Program-made: the position numbers and the translations under genes
Assembly: GCF_000406105.1 (NCBI RefSeq)
Contig: NZ_CM001974.1
Coordinates: 2,745,442-2,809,441, forward strand
Length of the DNA stretch: 64,000 bases
Origin: Dickeya chrysanthemi NCPPB 402
Lineage (GTDB): Bacteria > Pseudomonadota > Gammaproteobacteria > Enterobacterales > Enterobacteriaceae
Direction: 5' to 3'
Shown: positions 26,725 through 34,251 of the stretch, one piece after another
How positions within the stretch are numbered: position 1 is the stretch's first letter
How the letters are laid out: every line of letters begins with the position of its first letter
The notes under the pieces: model-generated
Told to the model about the DNA's origin: nothing
Seen by the model: only the letters and a program-made list of their open reading frames with translations
The model's database searches: none

Positions 26725-26746
26725 TATTGAGTAAGTAAATGCTCAA
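26725..26746 (-). promoter_or_regulatory. TetR-type operator upstream of the tetR gene
   Basis: ATTGAG (26725-26730) and CTCAAT (26741-26746) are inverted arms around TAAGTAAATG. The palindrome lies about 15-35 bases before the tetR start codon and shares its TGAG...CTCA frame with the site at 26104-26125. Confidence 0.65.
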
Positions 26747-26960
26747 TTATCGTATCGAAAATCTTCGCCGTCAAGTGCCACGCTCAGGACGTGGTGAGCG
26801 TCCCCGGTTAACGCCTGATGCCCGAGGGTGATGGGCGGCAGTCATTTTTCCTGTTCAGGCGGGCTCACGCCGCCCTCGCGGAATGGCCGAAGGAATCGCG
26901 CGGTTTGAGTCACGGGCGTCAAGACCAGATGTACGTACGCTACCCGATGGATGACCCCCG

Positions 26961-27443
26961 CTACCGCGCAACATCCCCAGAAACACTACTGCCGCGTACC
27001 GTTGCCGCAATCTGCGGCCCCAGCCTCTGCTCAGTCACTGGCCTCCACGGCACCAGACTGACCCCCTTTCCGTCGTCGAGCATCGCGTACCGCCCACTGG
27101 CGAACATGACACTCCACCGATATATGCCGACCACGCGCTGCTCGTCAGCCGCCTGCTTGAGCTTGTTGCCGTTGGCCTCGCCAGCAAACTCCAGCGTGAT
27201 AGCCACCCAATCCCCGTTGGCCATGTAGTGGTCTGCGCAGGTGATCGCTAACGTCCCCCTGGAGACGTCCATCATCTTGCCCGGCATCGGGCCGACGCTG
27301 ACCATGCTACGGTGCGTGCCGGAAAACTGGTTGTTGCCTGGCTGGTGCCAAATCACGTCGGGCGAAATGATGGTGCCCAGCGTGGCTTGGTCGCCGGTTT
27401 GCATGGCCTTGATGTAGGCCTTAGCGATATCGAGATTGTTCAT
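26961..27443 (-). pseudogene. chimaeric ORF: SnoaL-like N-terminus fused to a relaxase C-terminal tail
   Basis: 160 codons with a good AAGGAG before the ATG. Residues ~1-98 are an NTF2/SnoaL-like domain (AKAYIKAMQTGDQATLGTI, DVIWHQPGNNQFSGTH, ADHYMANGDWVAITLEF). Homology changes abruptly at about residue 100. Residues ~103-160 (VVGIYRWSVMFASGRYAMLD, then DGKGVSLVPWRPVTEQRLG) match the very C-terminus of DUF3363/VirD2-type relaxases of Tn4371-like integrative conjugative elements, as I remember that family. So an in-frame deletion seems to have joined the two. Whether the chimaera is expressed is unknown; the SnoaL half lacks its last strands. Confidence 0.7.
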
Positions 27444-27684
27444 AGTGTGCTCCTTTGTTGATGCGGTTGTGGAAAGAGGTTGAGCCTGGACCGGGATATA
27501 GCTCCCGGTCCAGGCTGGCGACGAGAAAAAGGGAACCGAGCAGAACTCAGTAGGTAATGGCTTTCATCGTGAGGACTCAAGACATCAAACCCTGCCTGGC
27601 GCCGGTGATTGCCTTGCGCAGAATATGAATGCCTTGTTCGCCTCGGTCTGCTTGTACGAAAGTTTTTCCATCAGTCCGGCAATG

Positions 27685-27813
27685 TCAGGGCGCTTTGCGG
27701 CCCGACGGGGTAATCTTGCACAAGAAGCCGGGCACCAGCGTATCCCGGAGTTCGACGGCCTGCGCCTGTGGTTGTACCGCATCAACAGCGGACTTGGTGA
27801 GCTTGATTTTTGC
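27685..27813 (-). pseudogene. tyrosine integrase N-terminal stub
   Basis: From the ATG at 27813 the frame reads MAKIKLTKSAVDAVQPQAQ followed by VELRDTLVPGFLCKITPSGRK and then stops. This is the start of the arm-binding/DUF4102-like domain of tyrosine recombinases from ICEs and genomic islands. The remaining ~350 codons, including the catalytic R-H-R-Y residues, are absent. It is the right-hand trace of an integrated element, ending about 170 bases before the ppsA terminator. Confidence 0.75.
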
Positions 27814-27982
27814 CATGATGACGCCTCGGAAAGACCCGGTTTCCAGGGGCCAGCAGAGAGGAAGTCGGGTCAAGTTTCGGAAAGCACCGGCATATGATCG
27901 ACGCACCTAATTTATTGATAAAAATGCTGCATCAAGTCTTGGCACAGCCCAGCGAAGTACCGAGCTGGAGTCATGGTGAAAT

Positions 27983-28015
27983 AAAAAAACCGCCCGGCGC
28001 GGTGCGGCGGGCGGT
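27983..28015 (-). terminator. ppsA terminator
   Basis: ACCGCCCG (27989-27996) and CGGGCGGT (28008-28015) form the stem. On the minus strand the hairpin is followed by a run of seven T residues (27983-27989). Confidence 0.9.
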
Positions 28016-28047
28016 GGATATTATTCACTCAAAGTCAAATAGACGGC

Positions 28048-30426
28048 TTAGCGCTTCTCAGCCAGACTCAGCCAGGTCTGCACCACGGTATCCGGATTCA
28101 GCGACAGGCTGTCGATGCCTTCATCCATCAGCCAGGCGGCAAAATCCTCATGGTCGGACGGCCCCTGGCCACAGATCCCGACGTACTTGCCCTGCTTTTT
28201 CGCCGCACGGATCGCCATCGCCAGCAGCGCTTTCACCGCGTCATTACGCTCATCAAACAGCTCGGAGACCACACCGGAATCGCGGTCCAGCCCCAACGTT
28301 AACTGAGTCATGTCATTCGAACCGATGGAAAAACCGTCGAAATGCTGCAGGAATTCCTCCGCCAGCAACGCGTTCGAGGGAATTTCGCACATCATGATGA
28401 TTTTCAGACCGTTCTCGCCACGTTTCAGCCCCTGACTGGCCAGCTCAGCCACCACGGCTTCCGCCTGCGCCACGGTGCGCACAAACGGGATCATCACTTC
28501 GACGTTGGTCAGCCCCATGCCGTTACGCACCCGTTTCACCGCCTCGCACTCCAGCGCAAAGCAGGCGCGGAAATCCGGCGACACGTAGCGACCCGCGCCG
28601 CGGAAGCCCAGCATCGGGTTTTCTTCTTCCGGCTCGTAGCGAGCGCCGCCCAGCAGGTTGGCATACTCGTTGGATTTAAAGTCGGACAAACGCACGATCA
28701 CGCGCTTCGGCCAGAACGCCGATGCCAGCGTCGCGATGCCTTCCTTCAACCGCTCGATATAGAATTCGACCGGGTCGTCATACCCTTGCATCAGCGTGCG
28801 GATTTCGCGCTGCAGTTCCGGCGTTTGTTGCGAAAACTCCAGCAAGGCGCGCGGATGTACCCCAATCATACGGTTGATGATGAATTCCAGCCGCGCCAGC
28901 CCTACCCCTTCGTTAGGCAGACAGGCAAAATCGAATGCCCGATCCGGGTTACCGACGTTCATCATGATTTTCAGCGGCAGCGCCGGCATGGCGTCCACCT
29001 GAGAGCTTTTCACGGTGAAATCCAGCAGGTCCTGATAAACATAGCCGGTGTCGCCCTCGGCGCAGGATACCGTCACTTTCTGGCCGTTCTGCAACCGCTC
29101 GGTGGCATCGCCGCAGCCTACCACCGCCGGGATCCCCAGTTCGCGGGCGATGATCGCCGCATGACAAGTGCGCCCGCCGCGGTTAGTGACGATAGCCGCG
29201 GCCTTTTTCATGATCGGCTCCCAGTCCGGATCGGTCATGTCGGTTACCAGCACGTCGCCGGCATTCACCCGATGCATTTCACTGATGTCATGGACGATCT
29301 TCACTTCACCGGCACCGATACGGTGGCCGATGGCACGACCTTCCACCAGCACCTCACCGCCGGCCGGTAAATGATAGCGCTCCATCACCTGGCCGTTGGA
29401 GCGCACCGTTTCCGGACGCGCCTGCACGATGTACAGCTTGCCGGTGTGGCCGTCTTTGGCCCATTCGATGTCCATCGGGCGGCCGTAGTGTTTTTCAATC
29501 AGCAACGCCTGATGCGACAACGCCTGCACTTCGTCATCGCTCAAACAGAAACGGGTGCGCTGCACCTCTTCCACATCTTCCACCCGCACCTGCTTGCCGT
29601 GCTCTTGCGTAGCGGCGTAGACCATGCGGATTTTTTTCGATCCCATATTGCGGCGCACAATCGACGGCTTGCCATTCAGCAGCGTCGGTTTATGCACATA
29701 AAACTCATCCGGGTTGACCGCCCCTTGCACTACCATCTCTCCCAGTCCCCAGGCGGCGGTAATAAACACCACCTGATCGAAACCTGACTCGGTATCCAGC
29801 GTGAACATCACGCCGGACGCCGCCAGATCCGAGCGCACCATGCGCTGTACCCCGGCGGACAACGCCACGCCGCGGTGGTCATAGCCCTGGTGAACGCGAT
29901 AAGAAATGGCGCGATCGTTGAACAGCGATGCAAACACGTGCTTCACCGCCACCATCACGGCATCAATGCCCTGTACGTTAAGAAAGGTTTCCTGTTGACC
30001 GGCGAAGGAGGCGTCCGGCATGTCTTCCGCCGTCGCGGAGGAACGCACCGCGAATGACGCGTCCGGCTCACCGTCCGCCAGTTGCTGATACGCGTCGCGG
30101 ATTGCCTGCTCCAGCTCCGGCTGGAACGGCGTGTCGATGACCCACTGGCGGATCTGCGCACCGGCTTTGGCCAGTTGGTTGACATCGTCGATATTGGTGC
30201 GGTCCAGCAGTTCATAGATACGCTGGTTGATGCCGCTTTGGTTGAGAAAGTCATTAAACGCCTGGGCGGTGGTCGCAAAACCGTTCGGAACCGACACCCC
30301 AAGTTCCGACAGGTTGGTGATCATTTCCCCCAGAGAGGCATTTTTGCCTCCCACCCGCTCAACGTCGTGCATACCAAGCTGGTTATACCACAGGACATTA
30401 CGCATATCAGGGCCGTTGTTAGACAT
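28048..30426 (-). CDS. ppsA: phosphoenolpyruvate synthase
   Basis: 792 aa from the ATG at 30426 ([18 protein letters not shown]), exactly the E. coli length; AAGGA lies about nine bases upstream. Domains in order: N-terminal ATP-grasp (~20-340, [11 protein letters not shown]), phosphohistidine swivelling domain with active His in [21 protein letters not shown] (~410-430), and a C-terminal PEP-binding barrel with [10 protein letters not shown]. It makes PEP, AMP and Pi from pyruvate and ATP during gluconeogenesis. Divergent from its regulator gene ppsR. Confidence 0.97.
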   Translation of the reverse strand: MSNNGPDMRNVLWYNQLGMHDVERVGGKNASLGEMITNLSELGVSVPNGFATTAQAFNDFLNQSGINQRIYELLDRTNIDDVNQLAKAGAQIRQWVIDTPFQPELEQAIRDAYQQLADGEPDASFAVRSSATAEDMPDASFAGQQETFLNVQGIDAVMVAVKHVFASLFNDRAISYRVHQGYDHRGVALSAGVQRMVRSDLAASGVMFTLDTESGFDQVVFITAAWGLGEMVVQGAVNPDEFYVHKPTLLNGKPSIVRRNMGSKKIRMVYAATQEHGKQVRVEDVEEVQRTRFCLSDDEVQALSHQALLIEKHYGRPMDIEWAKDGHTGKLYIVQARPETVRSNGQVMERYHLPAGGEVLVEGRAIGHRIGAGEVKIVHDISEMHRVNAGDVLVTDMTDPDWEPIMKKAAAIVTNRGGRTCHAAIIARELGIPAVVGCGDATERLQNGQKVTVSCAEGDTGYVYQDLLDFTVKSSQVDAMPALPLKIMMNVGNPDRAFDFACLPNEGVGLARLEFIINRMIGVHPRALLEFSQQTPELQREIRTLMQGYDDPVEFYIERLKEGIATLASAFWPKRVIVRLSDFKSNEYANLLGGARYEPEEENPMLGFRGAGRYVSPDFRACFALECEAVKRVRNGMGLTNVEVMIPFVRTVAQAEAVVAELASQGLKRGENGLKIIMMCEIPSNALLAEEFLQHFDGFSIGSNDMTQLTLGLDRDSGVVSELFDERNDAVKALLAMAIRAAKKQGKYVGICGQGPSDHEDFAAWLMDEGIDSLSLNPDTVVQTWLSLAEKR

Positions 30427-30542
30427 CGAAAATAATCCTTTTTGCATACAGTTATGGTGTAAAGAATTAGGGCGCGAAATATTTCGCCATGAATGAATTT
30501 CGGCTCTATGAGCGTAGCACAGGGTTTCAAAAAGGACGGAAA

Positions 30543-30558
30543 GGTGAATCGATCAACC
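30543..30558 (-). promoter_or_regulatory. Cra (FruR) site upstream of ppsA
   Basis: GGTGAATCGATCAACC is nearly identical to the Cra site I recall in front of E. coli ppsA (GGTGAATCGTTCAAGC). It sits about 120 bases before the ppsA start codon. In E. coli Cra activates ppsA from this position. Confidence 0.7.
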
Positions 30559-30742
30559 TGGTGAAAAAAAGAGTAATTCAGGGTTTGAGATTGCCAAAAG
30601 TCAGAAAAATCCCAATATTGTAAAATAATACCATCGTAATCATGAAGATAATGAAATACCGTTTCAATAAAAAAGTCAGGAAACACCTGATTTTCGGCAC
30701 AAAAGTCTTATGATAGCCAGCGAGGGCACTTAAGGAGTCTGT

Positions 30743-31564
30743 ATGGAAAGAAACGTATTTTATGTCTCTGACGGCACGGCGATTACCGCAGAAGTGTTGG
30801 GACATGCGGTCATGTCTCAGTTCCCGGTCAACACCGTCAGTTATACCCTGCCGTTTGTCGATAATGAAAACCGGGCTATAGCCGTTCGTGAGCAAATCAA
30901 CACGTTATATCACCAGAGCGGCGTGCGCCCGTTGGTGTTCTATTCGATTGTCACGCCGGCTATCCGCGATATCATCATCAGTAGCGAAGGATTCTGTCAG
31001 GACATCGTGCAGGCGCTGGTGGCGCCGCTACAGCAAGAACTGAACGTCTCGCCGACGCCGGTGGCTAATCGCACCCACGGGCTGACCGCCAGCAACCTGA
31101 TCAAATACGATGCCCGTATCGCCGCTATCGACTATACACTGGCGCATGACGACGGCATTTCGCTGCGCAACCTCGATCAGGCGCAGGTTATCCTGCTGGG
31201 GGTTTCCCGCTGCGGCAAAACCCCGACCAGCCTTTATCTGGCGATGCAGTTCGGCATTCGCGCCGCCAATTATCCGTTTACCGCCGACGATATGGACAAC
31301 CTGCTGCTGCCGGAAGCACTCAAGCCTTATCAGCAAAAGCTATTCGGGTTAACCATCGATGCCGAACGGCTCACCGCCATCCGGGAAGAACGGCGCGGCA
31401 ACAGCCGGTATGCGTCGCTGCGGCAGTGCCGTATGGAGCTGAGCGAGGTGGAGTCGTTATTCCGTCGTCATCAAATCCGTTACATCAACACCACCAATTA
31501 TTCGGTGGAAGAGATTTCCGCCAGAATCATTGACCTTATGGGAATAAATCGACGTATGTATTAG
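30743..31564 (+). CDS. ppsR: PEP synthase regulatory protein (bifunctional kinase/phosphorylase)
   Basis: 273 aa, DUF299 family, with the P-loop-like GVSRCGKT at residues 153-160 and the family start [19 protein letters not shown]. It uses ADP to phosphorylate a Thr next to the catalytic His of PpsA and reverses this with phosphate. An AAGGAG lies seven bases before the ATG. Divergent from ppsA and followed by aroH, as in E. coli (ydiA). Confidence 0.96.
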   Translation: MERNVFYVSDGTAITAEVLGHAVMSQFPVNTVSYTLPFVDNENRAIAVREQINTLYHQSGVRPLVFYSIVTPAIRDIIISSEGFCQDIVQALVAPLQQELNVSPTPVANRTHGLTASNLIKYDARIAAIDYTLAHDDGISLRNLDQAQVILLGVSRCGKTPTSLYLAMQFGIRAANYPFTADDMDNLLLPEALKPYQQKLFGLTIDAERLTAIREERRGNSRYASLRQCRMELSEVESLFRRHQIRYINTTNYSVEEISARIIDLMGINRRMY

Positions 31565-31747
31565 CTATTTTCACCCATCGGAGTCGCAGATCATCTGTGA
31601 TAGACTATCGTCATCGCGGCCTGGCGGCCCCGGAAAACATCGGTGGCCCTACGGCCACCTCCCCGCGCTTTCTGCCAGACCTGATGGTTATTCATAAAAA
31701 AGCCTCTACCTAACGGAACAGGCACCACGCACATTCAGAGATTACAC

Positions 31748-32800
31748 ATGCAACCAACTGATGAGCTGCGCAGTGAACGGCTTGCCAGCCTGATGACGCC
31801 CCATGAACTGTTGACCGAGCATCCCCTCACGCCGGATGTCGCCGACACCGTCATCGCTGCACGCGCACGCATAGAACGCATCCTTTCCGGGCAAGACCGC
31901 CGTTTATTGGTGATAATCGGCCCGTGTTCCATTCACCATATTGATAGCGCCAAAGACTATGCCAGGCGACTGACGGCTTTACGGACGACATACCAGCACC
32001 GGCTGGAAATCGTCATGCGGACCTACTTCGAAAAACCGCGCACCGTGGTAGGCTGGAAGGGGTTGATCGCCGACCCACAGCTTAACGGCAGTTTCCTGAT
32101 CAACGAAGGGCTGACGCAGGCACGCCGGTTACTGTTGGACATCAACGCGCTCGGCCTGCCGACCGCCACCGAGTTTCTGGATATCGTTACCGGGCAATAC
32201 ATCGCCGACACCATCAGTTGGGGGGCGATCGGCGCACGTACCACCGAAAGCCAGATTCACCGCGAAATGGCTTCAGCGCTCTCCTGCCCGGTCGGGTTTA
32301 AAAACGGCACCGACGGCAACGTCCGTATCGCGGTCGATGCTATCCGTGCCGTCCGGGCGCGCCACATGTTTTTATCACCCGACAAGCACGGCCGCATGAC
32401 GGCATACCAGACCCACGGCAATCCGTTCGGCCATATTATTCTGCGCGGCGGCAAAACCCCCAATTATCAAGCGGAACACATTGCCGCAGCCTGTGCCGCA
32501 CTGCGGGAATTCTCGCTGCCGGAACGGCTGGTGGTGGATTTCAGCCACGGCAACAGCCAGAAACAGTTTCAGCGCCAACTGACGGTCGCACAGGCGGTCT
32601 GTGAGCAAATCCGTAACGGCGAAGGCGCTATTGCCGGCGTGATGGCAGAGAGTTTTCTGGTGGAAGGCACCCAGACGCTGCGCCATCCGGATCAATTGAC
32701 CTACGGGCAGTCGATTACCGATGGTTGCCTTGGCTGGCAAGACAGTGAACACCTGTTGAATATGCTGGCAGAAGCGGTAGACAACCGTTTCGTTGGCTGA
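31748..32800 (+). CDS. aroH: 3-deoxy-7-phosphoheptulonate synthase, AroH (Trp-sensitive type by synteny)
   Basis: 350 aa class I DAHP synthase joining PEP and erythrose-4-phosphate, the first step of the shikimate pathway. Conserved IIGPCSIH (PEP and metal Cys), MRTYFEKPRTVVGWKGL, ATEFLD, GARTTESQIHR and VDFSHGN metal His. It follows ppsR, as aroH does in E. coli. By eye it is closer to AroH than to AroF/AroG. I do not see a TrpR operator (CTAG-centred palindrome) in the 183-base leader, so feedback at the transcription level may differ. Confidence 0.92.
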   Translation: MQPTDELRSERLASLMTPHELLTEHPLTPDVADTVIAARARIERILSGQDRRLLVIIGPCSIHHIDSAKDYARRLTALRTTYQHRLEIVMRTYFEKPRTVVGWKGLIADPQLNGSFLINEGLTQARRLLLDINALGLPTATEFLDIVTGQYIADTISWGAIGARTTESQIHREMASALSCPVGFKNGTDGNVRIAVDAIRAVRARHMFLSPDKHGRMTAYQTHGNPFGHIILRGGKTPNYQAEHIAAACAALREFSLPERLVVDFSHGNSQKQFQRQLTVAQAVCEQIRNGEGAIAGVMAESFLVEGTQTLRHPDQLTYGQSITDGCLGWQDSEHLLNMLAEAVDNRFVG

Positions 32801-32837
32801 CGCCACGCCGTTCGGCGTATGTTGTTTCTGCTTTATG

Positions 32838-32866
32838 AAAACGAAAACCTCCGCCGCAGCGGAGGT
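32838..32866 (-). terminator. rmf terminator
   Basis: CCTCCGC (32849-32855) and GCGGAGG (32860-32866) form a tight hairpin. On the minus strand it is followed by a T-rich TTTTCGTTTT, about 30 bases after the rmf stop. Confidence 0.85.
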
Positions 32867-32894
32867 CATTCCCTTTTCAATTAACAGGGTACGA

Positions 32895-33062
32895 TCAGGC
32901 AATCGCCGCCCTGTCCTCCATGGCCTCTCGCCAGCCTCCCAACCAGTTAGACCGGGCATCGATCGATTGATAAGGACAGAGCTCCTTGGACCGGCCAACG
33001 ATACCAGCCTGATAGCCCCGTGAATGCGCCCGTGCCAGACGATCTCTTTTCTGTCTCTTCAT
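32895..33062 (-). CDS. rmf: ribosome modulation factor
   Basis: 55 aa, the same length as E. coli RMF and nearly identical: it begins MKRQKRDRLARAHSRGYQAG, continues with IVGRSKELCPYQ and ends in WLGGWREAMEDRAAIA. Basic protein that pairs 70S ribosomes into inactive 100S dimers in stationary phase. A GAGGG lies about nine bases before the ATG at 33062. Next to pqiC, as in E. coli. Its terminator separates it from the convergent aroH. Confidence 0.97.
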   Translation of the reverse strand: MKRQKRDRLARAHSRGYQAGIVGRSKELCPYQSIDARSNWLGGWREAMEDRAAIA

Positions 33063-33249
33063 GCCTTGTTTCCCTCATTTCGACTCTGGTGGAAAGAAAA
33101 CAATGGTTGTTTTTCACGCAACCACACCCTATGAATAGCTATTCGGGCGGCGAAGATCAAGTCGCAAAATTCACGCCGTTGTCATATTTGTGAACCAGAA
33201 TGAAGAATTTTCCGCGAAATAAAACCACATTTTGATCTAACCGGCTGAG

Positions 33250-33306
33250 ACAAAAACAAAACCCCCTGAAACCCGATCACGGTCACAAAATCGGCATCCA
33301 GAGGGA
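33250..33306 (-). terminator. probable terminator of the uup/pqi transcript
   Basis: CCCTCTGGATGCCGAT (33305-33290, minus) pairs imperfectly with ATCGGGTTTCAGGGGG (33277-33262, minus). A T-rich stretch TTTTGTTTTTG follows. It lies beyond the ERIC element, downstream of pqiC. Confidence 0.65.
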
Positions 33307-33331
33307 TTTGCTATTACTCAGTTCATATCGC

Positions 33332-33669
33332 TATACCCAAAATAATTCGAGTTGCAGGACAACACGCTCGCGTGTTGAACAACGCAACGCGTTGGCCCGT
33401 CAGGGCAAGGCTCATTGAGCCTTGTAACGCGGCAAGAGAGTGACAAATTCGTCGGGAACGAATTTGACCAGCCAACGGCTGGCCTCCGGTGAGAGACAGG
33501 ATGTCTCTCATTTCATCCCGATGAGCTTACTCAGGTAAGTGATTCGGGTGAACGACAAATCTGCCGGGAGCAGATTTGAACGCAGCTTGCTGCGGCCCGA
33601 AGGGCGAGGCCCATTGATGGGCCGAGTCACGCAGCCAACGCACCTGCAACTTGAAGTATGACGGGTATA
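33332..33669. repeat. long ERIC element carrying three hairpin cassettes
   Basis: ERIC termini TATACCCAAAATAATTCG (33332) and CAACTTGAAGTATGACGGG (to 33669) bracket 338 bp. The core CGATGAGCTTACTCAGGTAA is recognisable but has drifted. Three inserts of about 70 bp lie at about 33359-33428, 33440-33520 and 33553-33628. Each begins ACAA and folds as successive stem-loops. The element lies between the pqiC 3' end and its likely terminator. Confidence 0.85.
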
Positions 33670-33690
33670 TAACAGCGCCGGGCTTTCACC

Positions 33691-34251
33691 TCAGGTTCCC
33701 GTTTGCAGACGCTGGCGCACCTGCTCCGCCACCTGCTGCCAGCCCTTGCCGAGCGCAGCGACCAGCGCATCATAGCCGTCTTCGGTCTGCGCCACCTCAA
33801 TGCTGAATGGCTGTGTGACCACGCGTTTACTGCCCTGCAGCACCCACTCACCGCGAATAACCGCCTTACCGTCAAACCGCCCCTGAAACGCCGTCACGTT
33901 GACCTGCAAACGGGACGCCACACCACTGGCGACACCGGTAGTGGCGACATGCCACCCCGGCAAGCCGTTACGCAGCGACGCCACCAGCGCCTGCTGCAAC
34001 TGCTGATCCAACGGGCTGGCCCACATGTTATTGCCCGCGATGGTGTAACGCACCGCCGAAGTCTGGAACACGATGCCGCTCCCTGCCAGCGAATCCGTCA
34101 GGGTAATCGGCGCCACCCATAGTTGGCGCCCTTCGGCTGACGCAACCGAAAGGCTGGTGCTCTGCACGGCGGCAGGCAGTTGATAATAGACTTTCTGCGG
34201 GCTGCTACAGGCGCTCAGCAGCAACACCAGCCATAATGGCCATCGTTTCAT
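33691..34251 (-). CDS. pqiC: PqiC outer-membrane-associated lipoprotein
   Basis: 186 aa from the ATG at 34251, overlapping the pqiB stop by one base (TGATG). Signal peptide with lipobox LLSACSS, so lipidated at Cys15. It belongs to the YmbA/ABC-type transport auxiliary family (YYQLPA, LWVAPITLTDSLAGSGIVFQTS, MWASPLDQQL). In E. coli PqiC connects the PqiB tunnel to the outer membrane in lipid transport. Last gene of pqiABC. Confidence 0.93.
   Translation of the reverse strand: MKRWPLWLVLLLSACSSPQKVYYQLPAAVQSTSLSVASAEGRQLWVAPITLTDSLAGSGIVFQTSAVRYTIAGNNMWASPLDQQLQQALVASLRNGLPGWHVATTGVASGVASRLQVNVTAFQGRFDGKAVIRGEWVLQGSKRVVTQPFSIEVAQTEDGYDALVAALGKGWQQVAEQVRQRLQTGT

Noticed and set aside
27585..27785. 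66-codon frame overlapping the integrase stub
   Set aside because: Looks like degenerated downstream DNA; no family I could name, so not annotated.
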